A stretch of 64,000 bases of DNA. Origin: Arcicella rigui (GTDB lineage: Bacteria; Bacteroidota; Bacteroidia; Cytophagales; Spirosomataceae). Positions 9,056-16,814 of the stretch are shown here, in pieces. The notes beneath the pieces are model-generated. The model had not been told where the DNA came from and made no database searches. It saw only the letters and a list, made by a program, of their open reading frames with translations. Numbering within the stretch: the first letter of the stretch is position 1; every line of letters begins with the position of its first letter. The stretch lies in contig NZ_JAYFUM010000003.1 of assembly GCF_034929435.1 (NCBI RefSeq), forward strand, positions 62,001 through 126,000, in the 5' to 3' direction. Made by a program: the position numbers and the translations under genes.

Positions 9056-10360
9056 TTACTTAGTACCGTATTTTTCTGAATATTTTTTGTACAAACGTTT
9101 TTGTTTGTCGTCCAAATCTATCTTGCGACCTTGAATAAAAGCTTGTTCAACTTTTGCCGAACGCATATCTAATACATCGCCAGCCGATACGATTAAAGTA
9201 GCGTGTTTACCTACTTCCAAAGTACCTACATATTTATCAATACCTAAAATTTTAGCATTGTTGGCTGTGATTAATTTCAAAGCATCTTCTTTGTCCATGC
9301 CATGTCCTGCCACTGTACCCGCTACGAATGGCAAATTGCGTGTTCTCCAGTTTAGACCAATGTAAGCCAAGCCCACCGTTACGCCTTTTTGTTGTAATAA
9401 ATAAGGCAATTTATAAGGCAAATCGGTGTCGTCATCTACTTTGTTGGGTAAACGGTGTGTTGTACCTACAATGACTGGAACGTTGTTTTCTTTCAAGAAA
9501 TCTGCCGCTAATAAAGACTCTTCACCGCCGATGATTACGATTTTCTTTACCCCTTTCGACTGTGCAAATTGTACGGCTTCGATGATTTCTTTACCATAAT
9601 CCGCAGCGATATAAAGATTTTTTGAACCATCAAAAAGTCCTTTCATTGCTTCCAATTTCACATTGATAGTGCTTGGATTTTTGATTTGCGAATAAATAAT
9701 CGCATCATCAAAAATTTTGCTGATTTCTCTTAATTGTTCTTCTCTTTTGTCATTCTTTTTAGTTGTAAAAGTAAAAGTAGAAAAATCAAAATCACGCTTA
9801 AAGTAGCCAATCCAGTTGATGTGTACACCATCATCTTTTTTCAAAACGGCATCTTCCCAGTTCCAGCCGTCTAATTGCATTACCGACGACATACCCGTAA
9901 TGACATCTCCTTGTGGAGTAGCTTGCGTAATTAAAACACCATTACTTCTTACTGTAGGAATCAATTCAGAATCTGTATTATAAGCAATCAAAGCACGCAC
10001 GTGTGGATTGAATTGCCCGATTTCAGTTTGGTCGTCAGTTGCACGAACGGCTTCAATTTCAATAAGTCCCAATTGATTGGCAGGAGAAATTAAACCCGGA
10101 TAAATACTTTTTCCAGTAACGTCGATCGTTTCGGTAGTAGCTTTGTTGTAAGCAGTACCCGCACCACCGATGGCAGTAATGACACCTTTGTCAAAAACAA
10201 TTACGCCGTTTGGAATTACTTGTCCAGCAGCAGTATGAATCGTTGCACCTGTCAAAGCAATCGCTTTGGTTTGTGGAAGCCCAGCCGCTTGGTTTTGGGC
10301 AAAAATTGTATTCGTAAAGAATAAGAATACAAGGCTATATATCAATTTTATGTTTTTCAT
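9056..10360 (-). CDS. Secreted amidohydrolase-family protein without the metal HxH motif
   Basis: 434 residues with a signal peptide (cleavage after FTNTIFAQ). The N-terminal beta domain and the usual entry strand (ALTGATIHTAAG, VDVTGKSIYPGLI) are those of imidazolonepropionase-like amidohydrolases, and the C-terminal part ends with the classic KYVGTLEVGKHATLIV block. However, where active members have D-x-H-x-H after PGLI, this one has SPANQLG, so two zinc ligands are missing. It follows the 1020-residue amidohydrolase protein by 66 bp in the same orientation and resembles that protein's N-terminal half. It is probably periplasmic; it may be a non-catalytic partner or use another mechanism. 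Confidence 0.85.
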   Translation of the reverse strand: MKNIKLIYSLVFLFFTNTIFAQNQAAGLPQTKAIALTGATIHTAAGQVIPNGVIVFDKGVITAIGGAGTAYNKATTETIDVTGKSIYPGLISPANQLGLIEIEAVRATDDQTEIGQFNPHVRALIAYNTDSELIPTVRSNGVLITQATPQGDVITGMSSVMQLDGWNWEDAVLKKDDGVHINWIGYFKRDFDFSTFTFTTKKNDKREEQLREISKIFDDAIIYSQIKNPSTINVKLEAMKGLFDGSKNLYIAADYGKEIIEAVQFAQSKGVKKIVIIGGEESLLAADFLKENNVPVIVGTTHRLPNKVDDDTDLPYKLPYLLQQKGVTVGLAYIGLNWRTRNLPFVAGTVAGHGMDKEDALKLITANNAKILGIDKYVGTLEVGKHATLIVSAGDVLDMRSAKVEQAFIQGRKIDLDDKQKRLYKKYSEKYGTK

Positions 10361-10426
10361 TTTATGTCAATTTTTAAATCATCTGAATTATTGAAAAATT
10401 AATAATTAATAATTCATATCTCATAA

Positions 10427-13400
10427 TTAGTCCTCTTGTTCTTCCGTCTGTGAAAGTCCTTTTTCTTTAAATCCACCTACTTCTTCGGTTAAATCACCTT
10501 CTGAATTACAGTGGAATAATCTTGGTCTTTTCGCTTCTGGTTTTACCGTAGCGGCTCCGCCTGCTTTAGCATTCAACATTTTCTGAGTAATACGGTTTCT
10601 TTCTGCCGCAATACTTGCACGTAATTGTTTATCTTTTTCGATGTCAAAATACGTAGCTCCGTCGATGATTACTTTTTCTGGTTTTGCATATACCGAAAGT
10701 GGATTATTGTTCCATAAAACTACGTCTGCATCTTTGCCTGCTTTGATACTTCCCAAACGGTTATCCAAATGCAACATTTTTGCAGGATTCAAGGTCACCA
10801 TTTTCCAAGCTTCTTCCTCTGTCATTCCGCCGTACATGACTGTTTTTGCCGCTTCTTGGTTCAATCTACGAGCCATTTCTGCATCATCCGAGTTGATTGA
10901 AGTATTTACCCCAACTTTCGTCATCAAGGCTGCATTGAACGGAATCGCTTCTTTTACTTCCATTTTATAAGCCCACCAGTCAGAGAACGTAGAACCGTTT
11001 GCTCCGTGTGCTTTCATTTTGTCAGCTACTTTATAACCTTCTAAGATGTGCGTAAAAGTGTTCACTTTAAAACCTAAAGAATCTGCTACTTTCAACAACA
11101 TATTGATTTCTGACTGTACATAAGAGTGACAAGTAATGAATCTTTTCTTGTTCAAAATTTCTACTAAAGCGTCTAATTCTAAATCACGTTTTACAGGTGC
11201 AAGTGTTGGATTTGCCGCCGCTGCTTTGGTAGCTTTTTCATATTCTTTTGCTCTCAAAAAAGCATCCATCATTACTTGCTCAACGCCCATACGAGATTGT
11301 GGGAAACGTACTCTGGCACGGTCGCCCCAGTTGGCTTGTTTTACGTTTTCGCCCAAAGCAAATTTGATAAATCCATCTGCGTTCGGAATTTTCAACGCTT
11401 CTGGTGCTTCACCCCATTTTAATTTAATGATTGCCGATTGTCCACCGATTGAGTTTGCCGAACCATGTAATAACTGAGAAGAAGTAACACCACCCGCCAA
11501 TTGACGATAAATGTTGATGTCTTCTGAATTAATTACGTCTTCCATTCTTACTTCAGAAGTAACCGACTGAGTACCTTCGTTTACCGACAATAAAGCAATG
11601 TGTGAATGTTCATCAAAAATACCGTTTGTTAAATGTTTACCCGTTCCGTCGATTACTTTAGCTCCGTTTTCAGCAAGGTTTTTCCCTACTTTAGCAATTT
11701 TACCATTTTGAATTAAAACGTCTGTGTTCTGGATAATTCCTTCTTTTTCGTTAGTCCAAACCGTAGCGTTTTTCACTAAAATAGTTTCAGCTTTTGGTTT
11801 TTCTTCTGTTCCGTAGCTTGTGAAAGGATAAGATAATTTTCCGATTTCTGGAATTACTTTTTTAGTACTATCAGTTTTTGCAGGTGTTTCTTTGAAAGCT
11901 TCTTTGAAAGTAGCCGTGAAAGTAACCGCTTGTCCACTGGCATCTAAACCATCTCCTTTAAAATTCTTTCCATCAAAATAAGTACTGATACGAGTATCTC
12001 CTTTGTCTTTTTTAGGGTCTAATTTAAAGCTCAAAGTAAAGTTTTCGCCGGTTCTGGTTACTTTCGGACTTACTTTTACTGAGTCCGTTACTACGATTTG
12101 GAAATCTGGTTTTTCAACTTTTCCTGTAACATTCAATTTCAAACCAGTTTTAGCTCCAACGCTTAAATCATAAGTAGCACGAACGTCTTTTACGTTCATA
12201 TTTGCCAAAACATAACGCTGACCTTTTACCCAGTTTTCATAAATTACATTTCCGTCTTTGAATAAATTATCAGAAGTAATCAAGAAGTTGGCTAACATTC
12301 CTGCTTTTAATGAACCTACCAAATTATCTACTTTCATCAACTGTGCTGGCGTTGAAGTGATGGCTGCTAAGGCAACTTTTTCGTCTAAACCGTATTCTAT
12401 GGCTTTGCGGAGGTTGGTCAAAAAGTCTGCTTTGCTTCTTAGGTTTGAAGTAGTGAAGGCAAAATTTATACCTGCTTTTGCTAAAATGGCAGCATTGGCT
12501 GGTGCCATTTCCCAATGTTTCATTTCGGACAAAGAAACTACCGACGCATCGTAAGGGTCTTCAACATCTGGTGTTGCAGGGAAATTTAGCGGTAAAATCA
12601 AGCTCGAACCAGTAGCCTTTACTTCATCAAGACGTTGGTACTCGTCTCCTGCTCCTTTAATAATATATTGTACGCCAAATTCTTTTCCGATTTTGCTGGC
12701 ACGCAAAATGCCCAGTTTATCTCCTACTTCAAATACTTGTGGAAGGCTTTGGTTGTTGTTGAAAGCATCTAAAGAAATATTTGATTCAATTTTATTTTTT
12801 GATTTCTTGAACCAGTCGGCATCGTAATAGGTCTGACGAAGCAATGCTACCGAACCCATCATTGAGTTGGGGTAATCTTGCGTAGAAGTACCTTTCGAGA
12901 ATGAATAATGAGCTGAAACATTACTTTTCAATAAAGCATCTTGGTCACGACCATCCAAAAGGGCTACCAAAGCAGAATTTCCTCTCACGATTCCATCTTG
13001 CACGTGGCTGATAGTTGCTCCGAAACCAATTTTACGTAATTCGTCGGCAGCGTTGCTATTAACTGTAAAAAGATTAGCGGCAGTTACTTCTGGTAATACT
13101 GCTTGATTCCAGTTGTAAGCTCCTTTTTTCTTAGAATCAAATTGTGGGTCACCTCTGAAACCTCTGCTTTCGCTTTTGGTATCAGGTAAACCATAGTTTG
13201 AATAAACTTCAACTAAAGAAGGATAAATTCTTTTGCCTTTGAGGTCTGTAACATTTGTACCTGCTGGAATTACTACATTTTTTCCGATAGCTTCAATCAC
13301 CGAGCCACGGATGAGTAGCGTTGCTCCTTCAATGATGGTGTTGGCATCTGCTACGATGGTAGCATTTGTGAAAGCGTAATAATTAGGACGTTCATCTTGC

Positions 13401-13489
13401 ACACCGTTGCGAGGCTGAAATTGCGTTTGTGCATGAATGATAGAACTCATCAAAAATAAGCAGATGAGGCTAAGAAAAAGTTTTTTCAT
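10427..13489 (-). CDS. Secreted tandem amidohydrolase, inactive-looking N-half and intact C-half
   Basis: 1020 residues, signal peptide ending near HAQTQ. Two amidohydrolase-type halves are joined by a beta-rich linker (about 450-550). The first half has the family frame but reads YPSLVEVYSNYG where the metal HxH should be. The second half, from about residue 575, has DEHSHIAL (metal HxH), a HILEG His, the ITCHS His and NSDD with the catalytic Asp, followed by the TLNPAKML and RLGSIKAGKDADVVLW ending. The active half should hydrolyse an amide or peptide-like bond in the periplasm. Together with the 434-residue protein downstream it forms a two-gene operon, a pair common in this phylum; the natural substrate is unknown. 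Confidence 0.88.
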   Translation of the reverse strand: MKKLFLSLICLFLMSSIIHAQTQFQPRNGVQDERPNYYAFTNATIVADANTIIEGATLLIRGSVIEAIGKNVVIPAGTNVTDLKGKRIYPSLVEVYSNYGLPDTKSESRGFRGDPQFDSKKKGAYNWNQAVLPEVTAANLFTVNSNAADELRKIGFGATISHVQDGIVRGNSALVALLDGRDQDALLKSNVSAHYSFSKGTSTQDYPNSMMGSVALLRQTYYDADWFKKSKNKIESNISLDAFNNNQSLPQVFEVGDKLGILRASKIGKEFGVQYIIKGAGDEYQRLDEVKATGSSLILPLNFPATPDVEDPYDASVVSLSEMKHWEMAPANAAILAKAGINFAFTTSNLRSKADFLTNLRKAIEYGLDEKVALAAITSTPAQLMKVDNLVGSLKAGMLANFLITSDNLFKDGNVIYENWVKGQRYVLANMNVKDVRATYDLSVGAKTGLKLNVTGKVEKPDFQIVVTDSVKVSPKVTRTGENFTLSFKLDPKKDKGDTRISTYFDGKNFKGDGLDASGQAVTFTATFKEAFKETPAKTDSTKKVIPEIGKLSYPFTSYGTEEKPKAETILVKNATVWTNEKEGIIQNTDVLIQNGKIAKVGKNLAENGAKVIDGTGKHLTNGIFDEHSHIALLSVNEGTQSVTSEVRMEDVINSEDINIYRQLAGGVTSSQLLHGSANSIGGQSAIIKLKWGEAPEALKIPNADGFIKFALGENVKQANWGDRARVRFPQSRMGVEQVMMDAFLRAKEYEKATKAAAANPTLAPVKRDLELDALVEILNKKRFITCHSYVQSEINMLLKVADSLGFKVNTFTHILEGYKVADKMKAHGANGSTFSDWWAYKMEVKEAIPFNAALMTKVGVNTSINSDDAEMARRLNQEAAKTVMYGGMTEEEAWKMVTLNPAKMLHLDNRLGSIKAGKDADVVLWNNNPLSVYAKPEKVIIDGATYFDIEKDKQLRASIAAERNRITQKMLNAKAGGAATVKPEAKRPRLFHCNSEGDLTEEVGGFKEKGLSQTEEQED

Positions 13490-13670
13490 GTTTTGTTGAT
13501 TTTTGTTTGTGATAAGAATAATCGTCTAAAAATAGAATCAAAATTAGAAATATCCTATTTCACAGATTTTTTTTCGCCTAAAGAATTGAAAGACCTGCCA
13601 AGTGTTTTTTCAGAATTGAATTTTGAGTTGAAAGATTCTATTTAAAGTGCAAAAAAATAATATTTTTCTT

Positions 13671-13696
13671 GTAAACGTTTCCGTAAACGTTTACGG
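13671..13696. promoter_or_regulatory. LacI-type operator, one perfect and one overlapping imperfect palindrome
   Basis: A perfect 16-bp palindrome CCGTAAACGTTTACGG occupies 13681-13696. It is preceded directly by GTAAACGTTTCC (13671-13682), an imperfect copy whose centre lies 12 bp away. The core GTAAACGTTTAC has the central CG and the shape of LacI/CcpA-family operators. It lies about 85 bp before the ECF sigma gene start and upstream of the proposed promoter. No LacI-family gene is in the window, so the binding protein is inferred. Confidence 0.6.
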
Positions 13697-13716
13697 AAAA
13701 ATATTCAAAAAAAGCC

Positions 13717-13748
13717 TTGAATAGTGATATTTTTTTGATATATCTTTA
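13717..13748 (+). promoter_or_regulatory. Candidate promoter of the ECF sigma factor gene
   Basis: TTG at 13717-13719, a 21-bp spacer and TATCTTTA at 13741-13748 fit the Bacteroidota -33/-7 pattern (TTTG and TAnnTTTG). The start codon follows 31 bp later. The LacI-type site lies just upstream of the -33 element. Confidence 0.4.
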
Positions 13749-13779
13749 AGAGAAATTACAAGATACTCTTATTTAATCT

Positions 13780-14364
13780 ATGATAACTACAAAAAAAATA
13801 TTCGACGAAGTTACTTTATGGAATGAATTCAGAGCAGGCGACCATGCTGCTTTTTCTTCGATTTATCATAATTACGTTAGTCTGTTGTACAATTATAGTA
13901 CAAGTATCACTGCCGACCGTGAGTTAATCAAGGATTGCTTGCACGACTTGTTTGTAGAGTTATGGAAAAACCATGCGAATTTGGGTGAAACCACTTCTAT
14001 TCGCTATTATTTAATGGCTTCTATCAAACGCAAATTGGTGCGTCATTTAGAAGCACAGCAACGACATTTCCAACATCAAGAAGCTTACTATCTTGAAAAT
14101 CCTGATTATACAGGTTCTCATGAAAACCGTTTGGTGGCTTTTGAAGAAGAGCAATGTTTCACTGATACTTTAAGTGAGTCATTCAAGTATTTGACCAAAC
14201 GCCAAAGAGAAGCTATCTCTTTGAAGTTTTATCATAATATGGATACCGACCAGATTTCAAATATGATGAAAATAAATCCGCAGTCGGTTTATAATCTTAT
14301 TTTCGGAGCGTTGAAAATCCTGAAAGAACACATTTCTGTCGAGCGTTTGCATTTTGCTTCTTAA
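13780..14364 (+). CDS. ECF RNA polymerase sigma factor of the SusCD-linked type
   Basis: 194 residues with sigma-70 region 2 (FRAGDHAAFSSIYHNYVSLLYNYSTSI, then DCLHDLFVELWKN for region 2.4 vicinity) and region 4 (LTKRQREAISLKFYHNMDTDQISNMMKINPQSVYNLI, helix-turn-helix). This is the size and style of Bacteroidota ECF factors that work with FecR-like anti-sigma proteins and SusC transducers. It heads a plus-strand set of GH2 enzyme, FecR-like fragment, SusC and SusD. A complete anti-sigma gene is missing nearby, so control may differ from the usual system. The quoted stretches are read in pieces from the translation. Confidence 0.92.
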   Translation: MITTKKIFDEVTLWNEFRAGDHAAFSSIYHNYVSLLYNYSTSITADRELIKDCLHDLFVELWKNHANLGETTSIRYYLMASIKRKLVRHLEAQQRHFQHQEAYYLENPDYTGSHENRLVAFEEEQCFTDTLSESFKYLTKRQREAISLKFYHNMDTDQISNMMKINPQSVYNLIFGALKILKEHISVERLHFAS

Positions 14365-14462
14365 TTTTTGTATCAACGGATACAAGTATTTATTAGCAAC
14401 AGGGGCGAACTATTCTCTTCAGCGAATGAATTTTTTTTAAATAGCCTTGATTGCTATCTAAA

Positions 14463-14479
14463 ACATTGCACTGCAATGT
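14463..14479. promoter_or_regulatory. 17-bp palindrome upstream of the GH2 gene
   Basis: ACATTGCACTGCAATGT is a perfect palindrome around a central C, located 22 bp before the GH2 start codon, in the 137-bp gap after the sigma gene. Length and symmetry suit a dimeric repressor or a short RNA hairpin. The binding factor is unknown. Confidence 0.4.
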
Positions 14480-14501
14480 GAAATAAGTAAACATAAATAT
14501 T

Positions 14502-16328
14502 ATGAATAAAGTAATTACGAATTTTATGACTGGTCAACGATTTTTGTTTGCTATAATCACCTACATTATTGCTTTTTCAACACTTTCTGCACAAACTCCT
14601 TTATTACAAAATATTTCTGGTAGAAAAACCACTTTACTTGATGGTCTATGGCAATCACAAGTAGATGTTTATGGCGTTGCTTCTCAAGAACGCTCAGGGC
14701 TTGTAAAAGATAGAAAGCCAGTTAAATATCAATTCAATGGCGAAAATTTACGAAATACAGAACTTGTAGAACAAGATTTAGATGTTGCAGAACAGCTAAA
14801 AGTTCCCGGAGATTGGAATACACAGCGTGAAAACCTGTTTTATTACGAGGGGAATATGTGGTATAGAAAAAAAATAACGCTAAATCCACAGGCTGGGAAA
14901 CGCTATTTTTTACATTTTGGGGCGGTTAATTATGAGGCAGTTGTTTATGTTAACGGTACAAAATTAGGTCAACACGAGGGAGGTTTCACAGCCTTTCAAT
15001 TTGAAGTAACTTCACTTTTGAAAGCTGGTGAAAATAAAATATTGGTTAATGCCAACAATATCAGAGGCGAAAATAAAATACCAACTAATATTACTGACTG
15101 GTGGAATTATGGAGGTATTACTCGTTCTGTAAACCTCGTAGAAGTGTCCGAAACTTTTATTTCAGATTATTTTATTCAGTTAGAGAAAGGTAAAATTGCT
15201 GATATAAAAGGTTGGGTAAAATTGGAAGGTTCGCAGAAAAGTCAAAATGTAACAATTGAAATTCCTGAAATCGGCTTGAAACAAACTGTTAAGCCAGATA
15301 CTTCTGGTTTTGCAGCCCTTAGTTTTAATGTAAAGAAACTACAACTCTGGTCTCCCGAAAATCCTAAATTATACCTTGTAAAACTCACATCAGCAACAGA
15401 TACCATCACTGATAAAATTGGCTTCCGAACAATTGAAACCCGTGGTACAGATATTTTACTGAATGGTAAACCCATTTTTTTGAAAGGAGCAAGTATTCAC
15501 GAAGAAGCACCTTTCCGCACTGGTAGAGCTTATTCAGAAGGGGATGCTCGTACTTTGCTTACTTGGGCAAAAGAATTGGGCAGTAATTATGTACGCTTGG
15601 CTCATTACCCACATAATGAAACAATGACACGGATGGCTGATGAAATGGGTTTGTTGGTTTGGTCTGAGATTCCTGTTTATTGGGCGGTTAAGTTTGAAAA
15701 ACCTGATGTTTATGTCAAAGCTGAAACTCAATTGTTAGAAAATATCAGTCGTGATAAAAATAGAGCCTCAATTATTATATGGTCTATGGCGAATGAAACT
15801 CCTGAAACGGAGGATAGACTCAAGTTTCTAAAAAAATTGATTGATAAAACCAAAAGTGTTGATGACACTCGACTCACCGCTGCGGCTTTATTTTCAAAAG
15901 CGAGCAAAGGTTTGCAAACCATTGAAGACCCTTTGGGTGAGTACGTAGATGTGATGGGTTGTAATGAATATATTGGCTGGTACACACTTCCTGCTGAACT
16001 TGCACCAACTATCCAGTGGACATCAAAATACAATAAACCCTTAATAATGAGCGAATTTGGTGGAGAAAGTGTAGCAGGTTTACATGGTAAAGCCGATGAA
16101 ATTTGGACAGAAGAATATCAAAATCGTATTTATGAAAATCAAGTAAAAATGTTTGATAATATTTCATTTTTGCGAGGTACTTCTGCTTGGGTTTTGATGG
16201 ATTTTCGTTCTCCATTGCGACTTTTACCAAGAAAGCAAGATTTTTTCAACCGCAAAGGTTTGGTTTCTGATACAGGAATTAAGAAAATGGCATTTTATAC
16301 TTTAAAAAGATGGTATCAAACTAAATGA
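14502..16328 (+). CDS. Secreted GH2 glycosidase, probable beta-glucuronidase
   Basis: 608 residues with a signal peptide (cleavage near LSAQTP). Order: sugar-binding jelly roll (about 40-215), immunoglobulin-like domain (about 216-315), TIM barrel (about 316-605). Catalytic residues are present: acid/base Glu432 in SMANET and nucleophile Glu518 in MSEFGG. The C-terminal NRK (Asn583-x-Lys585) aligns with the NxK motif that binds the glucuronate carboxylate in E. coli GusA (NKKG), followed by the matching AFYTLKRW. MGCNEYIGWY also fits glucuronidases better than beta-galactosidases. It should release uronic acid from glycosides in the periplasm. It lies in the SusCD locus with the ECF sigma factor. 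Confidence 0.88.
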   Translation: MNKVITNFMTGQRFLFAIITYIIAFSTLSAQTPLLQNISGRKTTLLDGLWQSQVDVYGVASQERSGLVKDRKPVKYQFNGENLRNTELVEQDLDVAEQLKVPGDWNTQRENLFYYEGNMWYRKKITLNPQAGKRYFLHFGAVNYEAVVYVNGTKLGQHEGGFTAFQFEVTSLLKAGENKILVNANNIRGENKIPTNITDWWNYGGITRSVNLVEVSETFISDYFIQLEKGKIADIKGWVKLEGSQKSQNVTIEIPEIGLKQTVKPDTSGFAALSFNVKKLQLWSPENPKLYLVKLTSATDTITDKIGFRTIETRGTDILLNGKPIFLKGASIHEEAPFRTGRAYSEGDARTLLTWAKELGSNYVRLAHYPHNETMTRMADEMGLLVWSEIPVYWAVKFEKPDVYVKAETQLLENISRDKNRASIIIWSMANETPETEDRLKFLKKLIDKTKSVDDTRLTAAALFSKASKGLQTIEDPLGEYVDVMGCNEYIGWYTLPAELAPTIQWTSKYNKPLIMSEFGGESVAGLHGKADEIWTEEYQNRIYENQVKMFDNISFLRGTSAWVLMDFRSPLRLLPRKQDFFNRKGLVSDTGIKKMAFYTLKRWYQTK

Positions 16329-16369
16329 CATTTAATAAAATTTATTTGAGAAAGCTTTAATTCAAAAAC

Positions 16370-16404
16370 AAAAGGGTCAAGACATTTAGTTTTGACCCTT
16401 TTTT
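16370..16404 (+). terminator. Rho-independent terminator after the GH2 gene
   Basis: Perfect 11-base stem AAAAGGGTCAA / TTGACCCTTTT with an 11-base loop, ending in a run of T. It lies 40 bp after the GH2 stop and separates it from the SusCD transcription unit. Confidence 0.85.
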
Positions 16405-16447
16405 GTGCAAAAAAAAATGATAAAAAGTAAATAAAAGTTTCCAAAAA

Positions 16448-16780
16448 TTGAGTAGAAATAGAATAGGGGCTGTCTTTTACATCAAAATACAAGTTTTACT
16501 TAAAATATTTATAAAATTGCTTAACGAGAGATTTATACATTACAAAAAATTTACAACCGATGACTTTGTGTCGGATAGTTGTTTTGTAGAGTGGGTCAAC
16601 TCTTCGGGCAATACTAAAAATGATAAGTTTTGGCAAGTATTTTTAGAGAAGTACCCAGAGAAATCAGAGGAAATTGAGATGGCAAAAGCCATTGTCAGTC
16701 ATGTTGAACAAAAAAGTATTTCTGTGGATGAAATAGACCAGCTATGGAAAAAAATCAATTCAACCCTTTCGTTTATTTAA
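16448..16780 (+). CDS. Orphan N-terminal domain of a FecR-like anti-sigma factor
   Basis: 110 residues if the TTG at 16448 is used; no ATG occurs before residue 78, so the start is uncertain (the conserved part begins near FTTDDF, residue 36). The pattern DDF-x-SD-x-FVEWV, then FWQVFLEKYPEKSEEIEMAKAI and DEIDQLWKKI matches the cytoplasmic N-terminal region of Bacteroidota FecR anti-sigma factors. The transmembrane helix and FecR domain that should follow are absent: the stop comes right after this region and SusC begins 34 bp later. It could be a decayed remnant or a soluble solo anti-sigma domain for the nearby ECF factor. Confidence 0.6.
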   Translation: MSRNRIGAVFYIKIQVLLKIFIKLLNERFIHYKKFTTDDFVSDSCFVEWVNSSGNTKNDKFWQVFLEKYPEKSEEIEMAKAIVSHVEQKSISVDEIDQLWKKINSTLSFI

Positions 16781-16814
16781 ACTATCACAATTCTTAAAAA
16801 AAAATCAAAAACAC

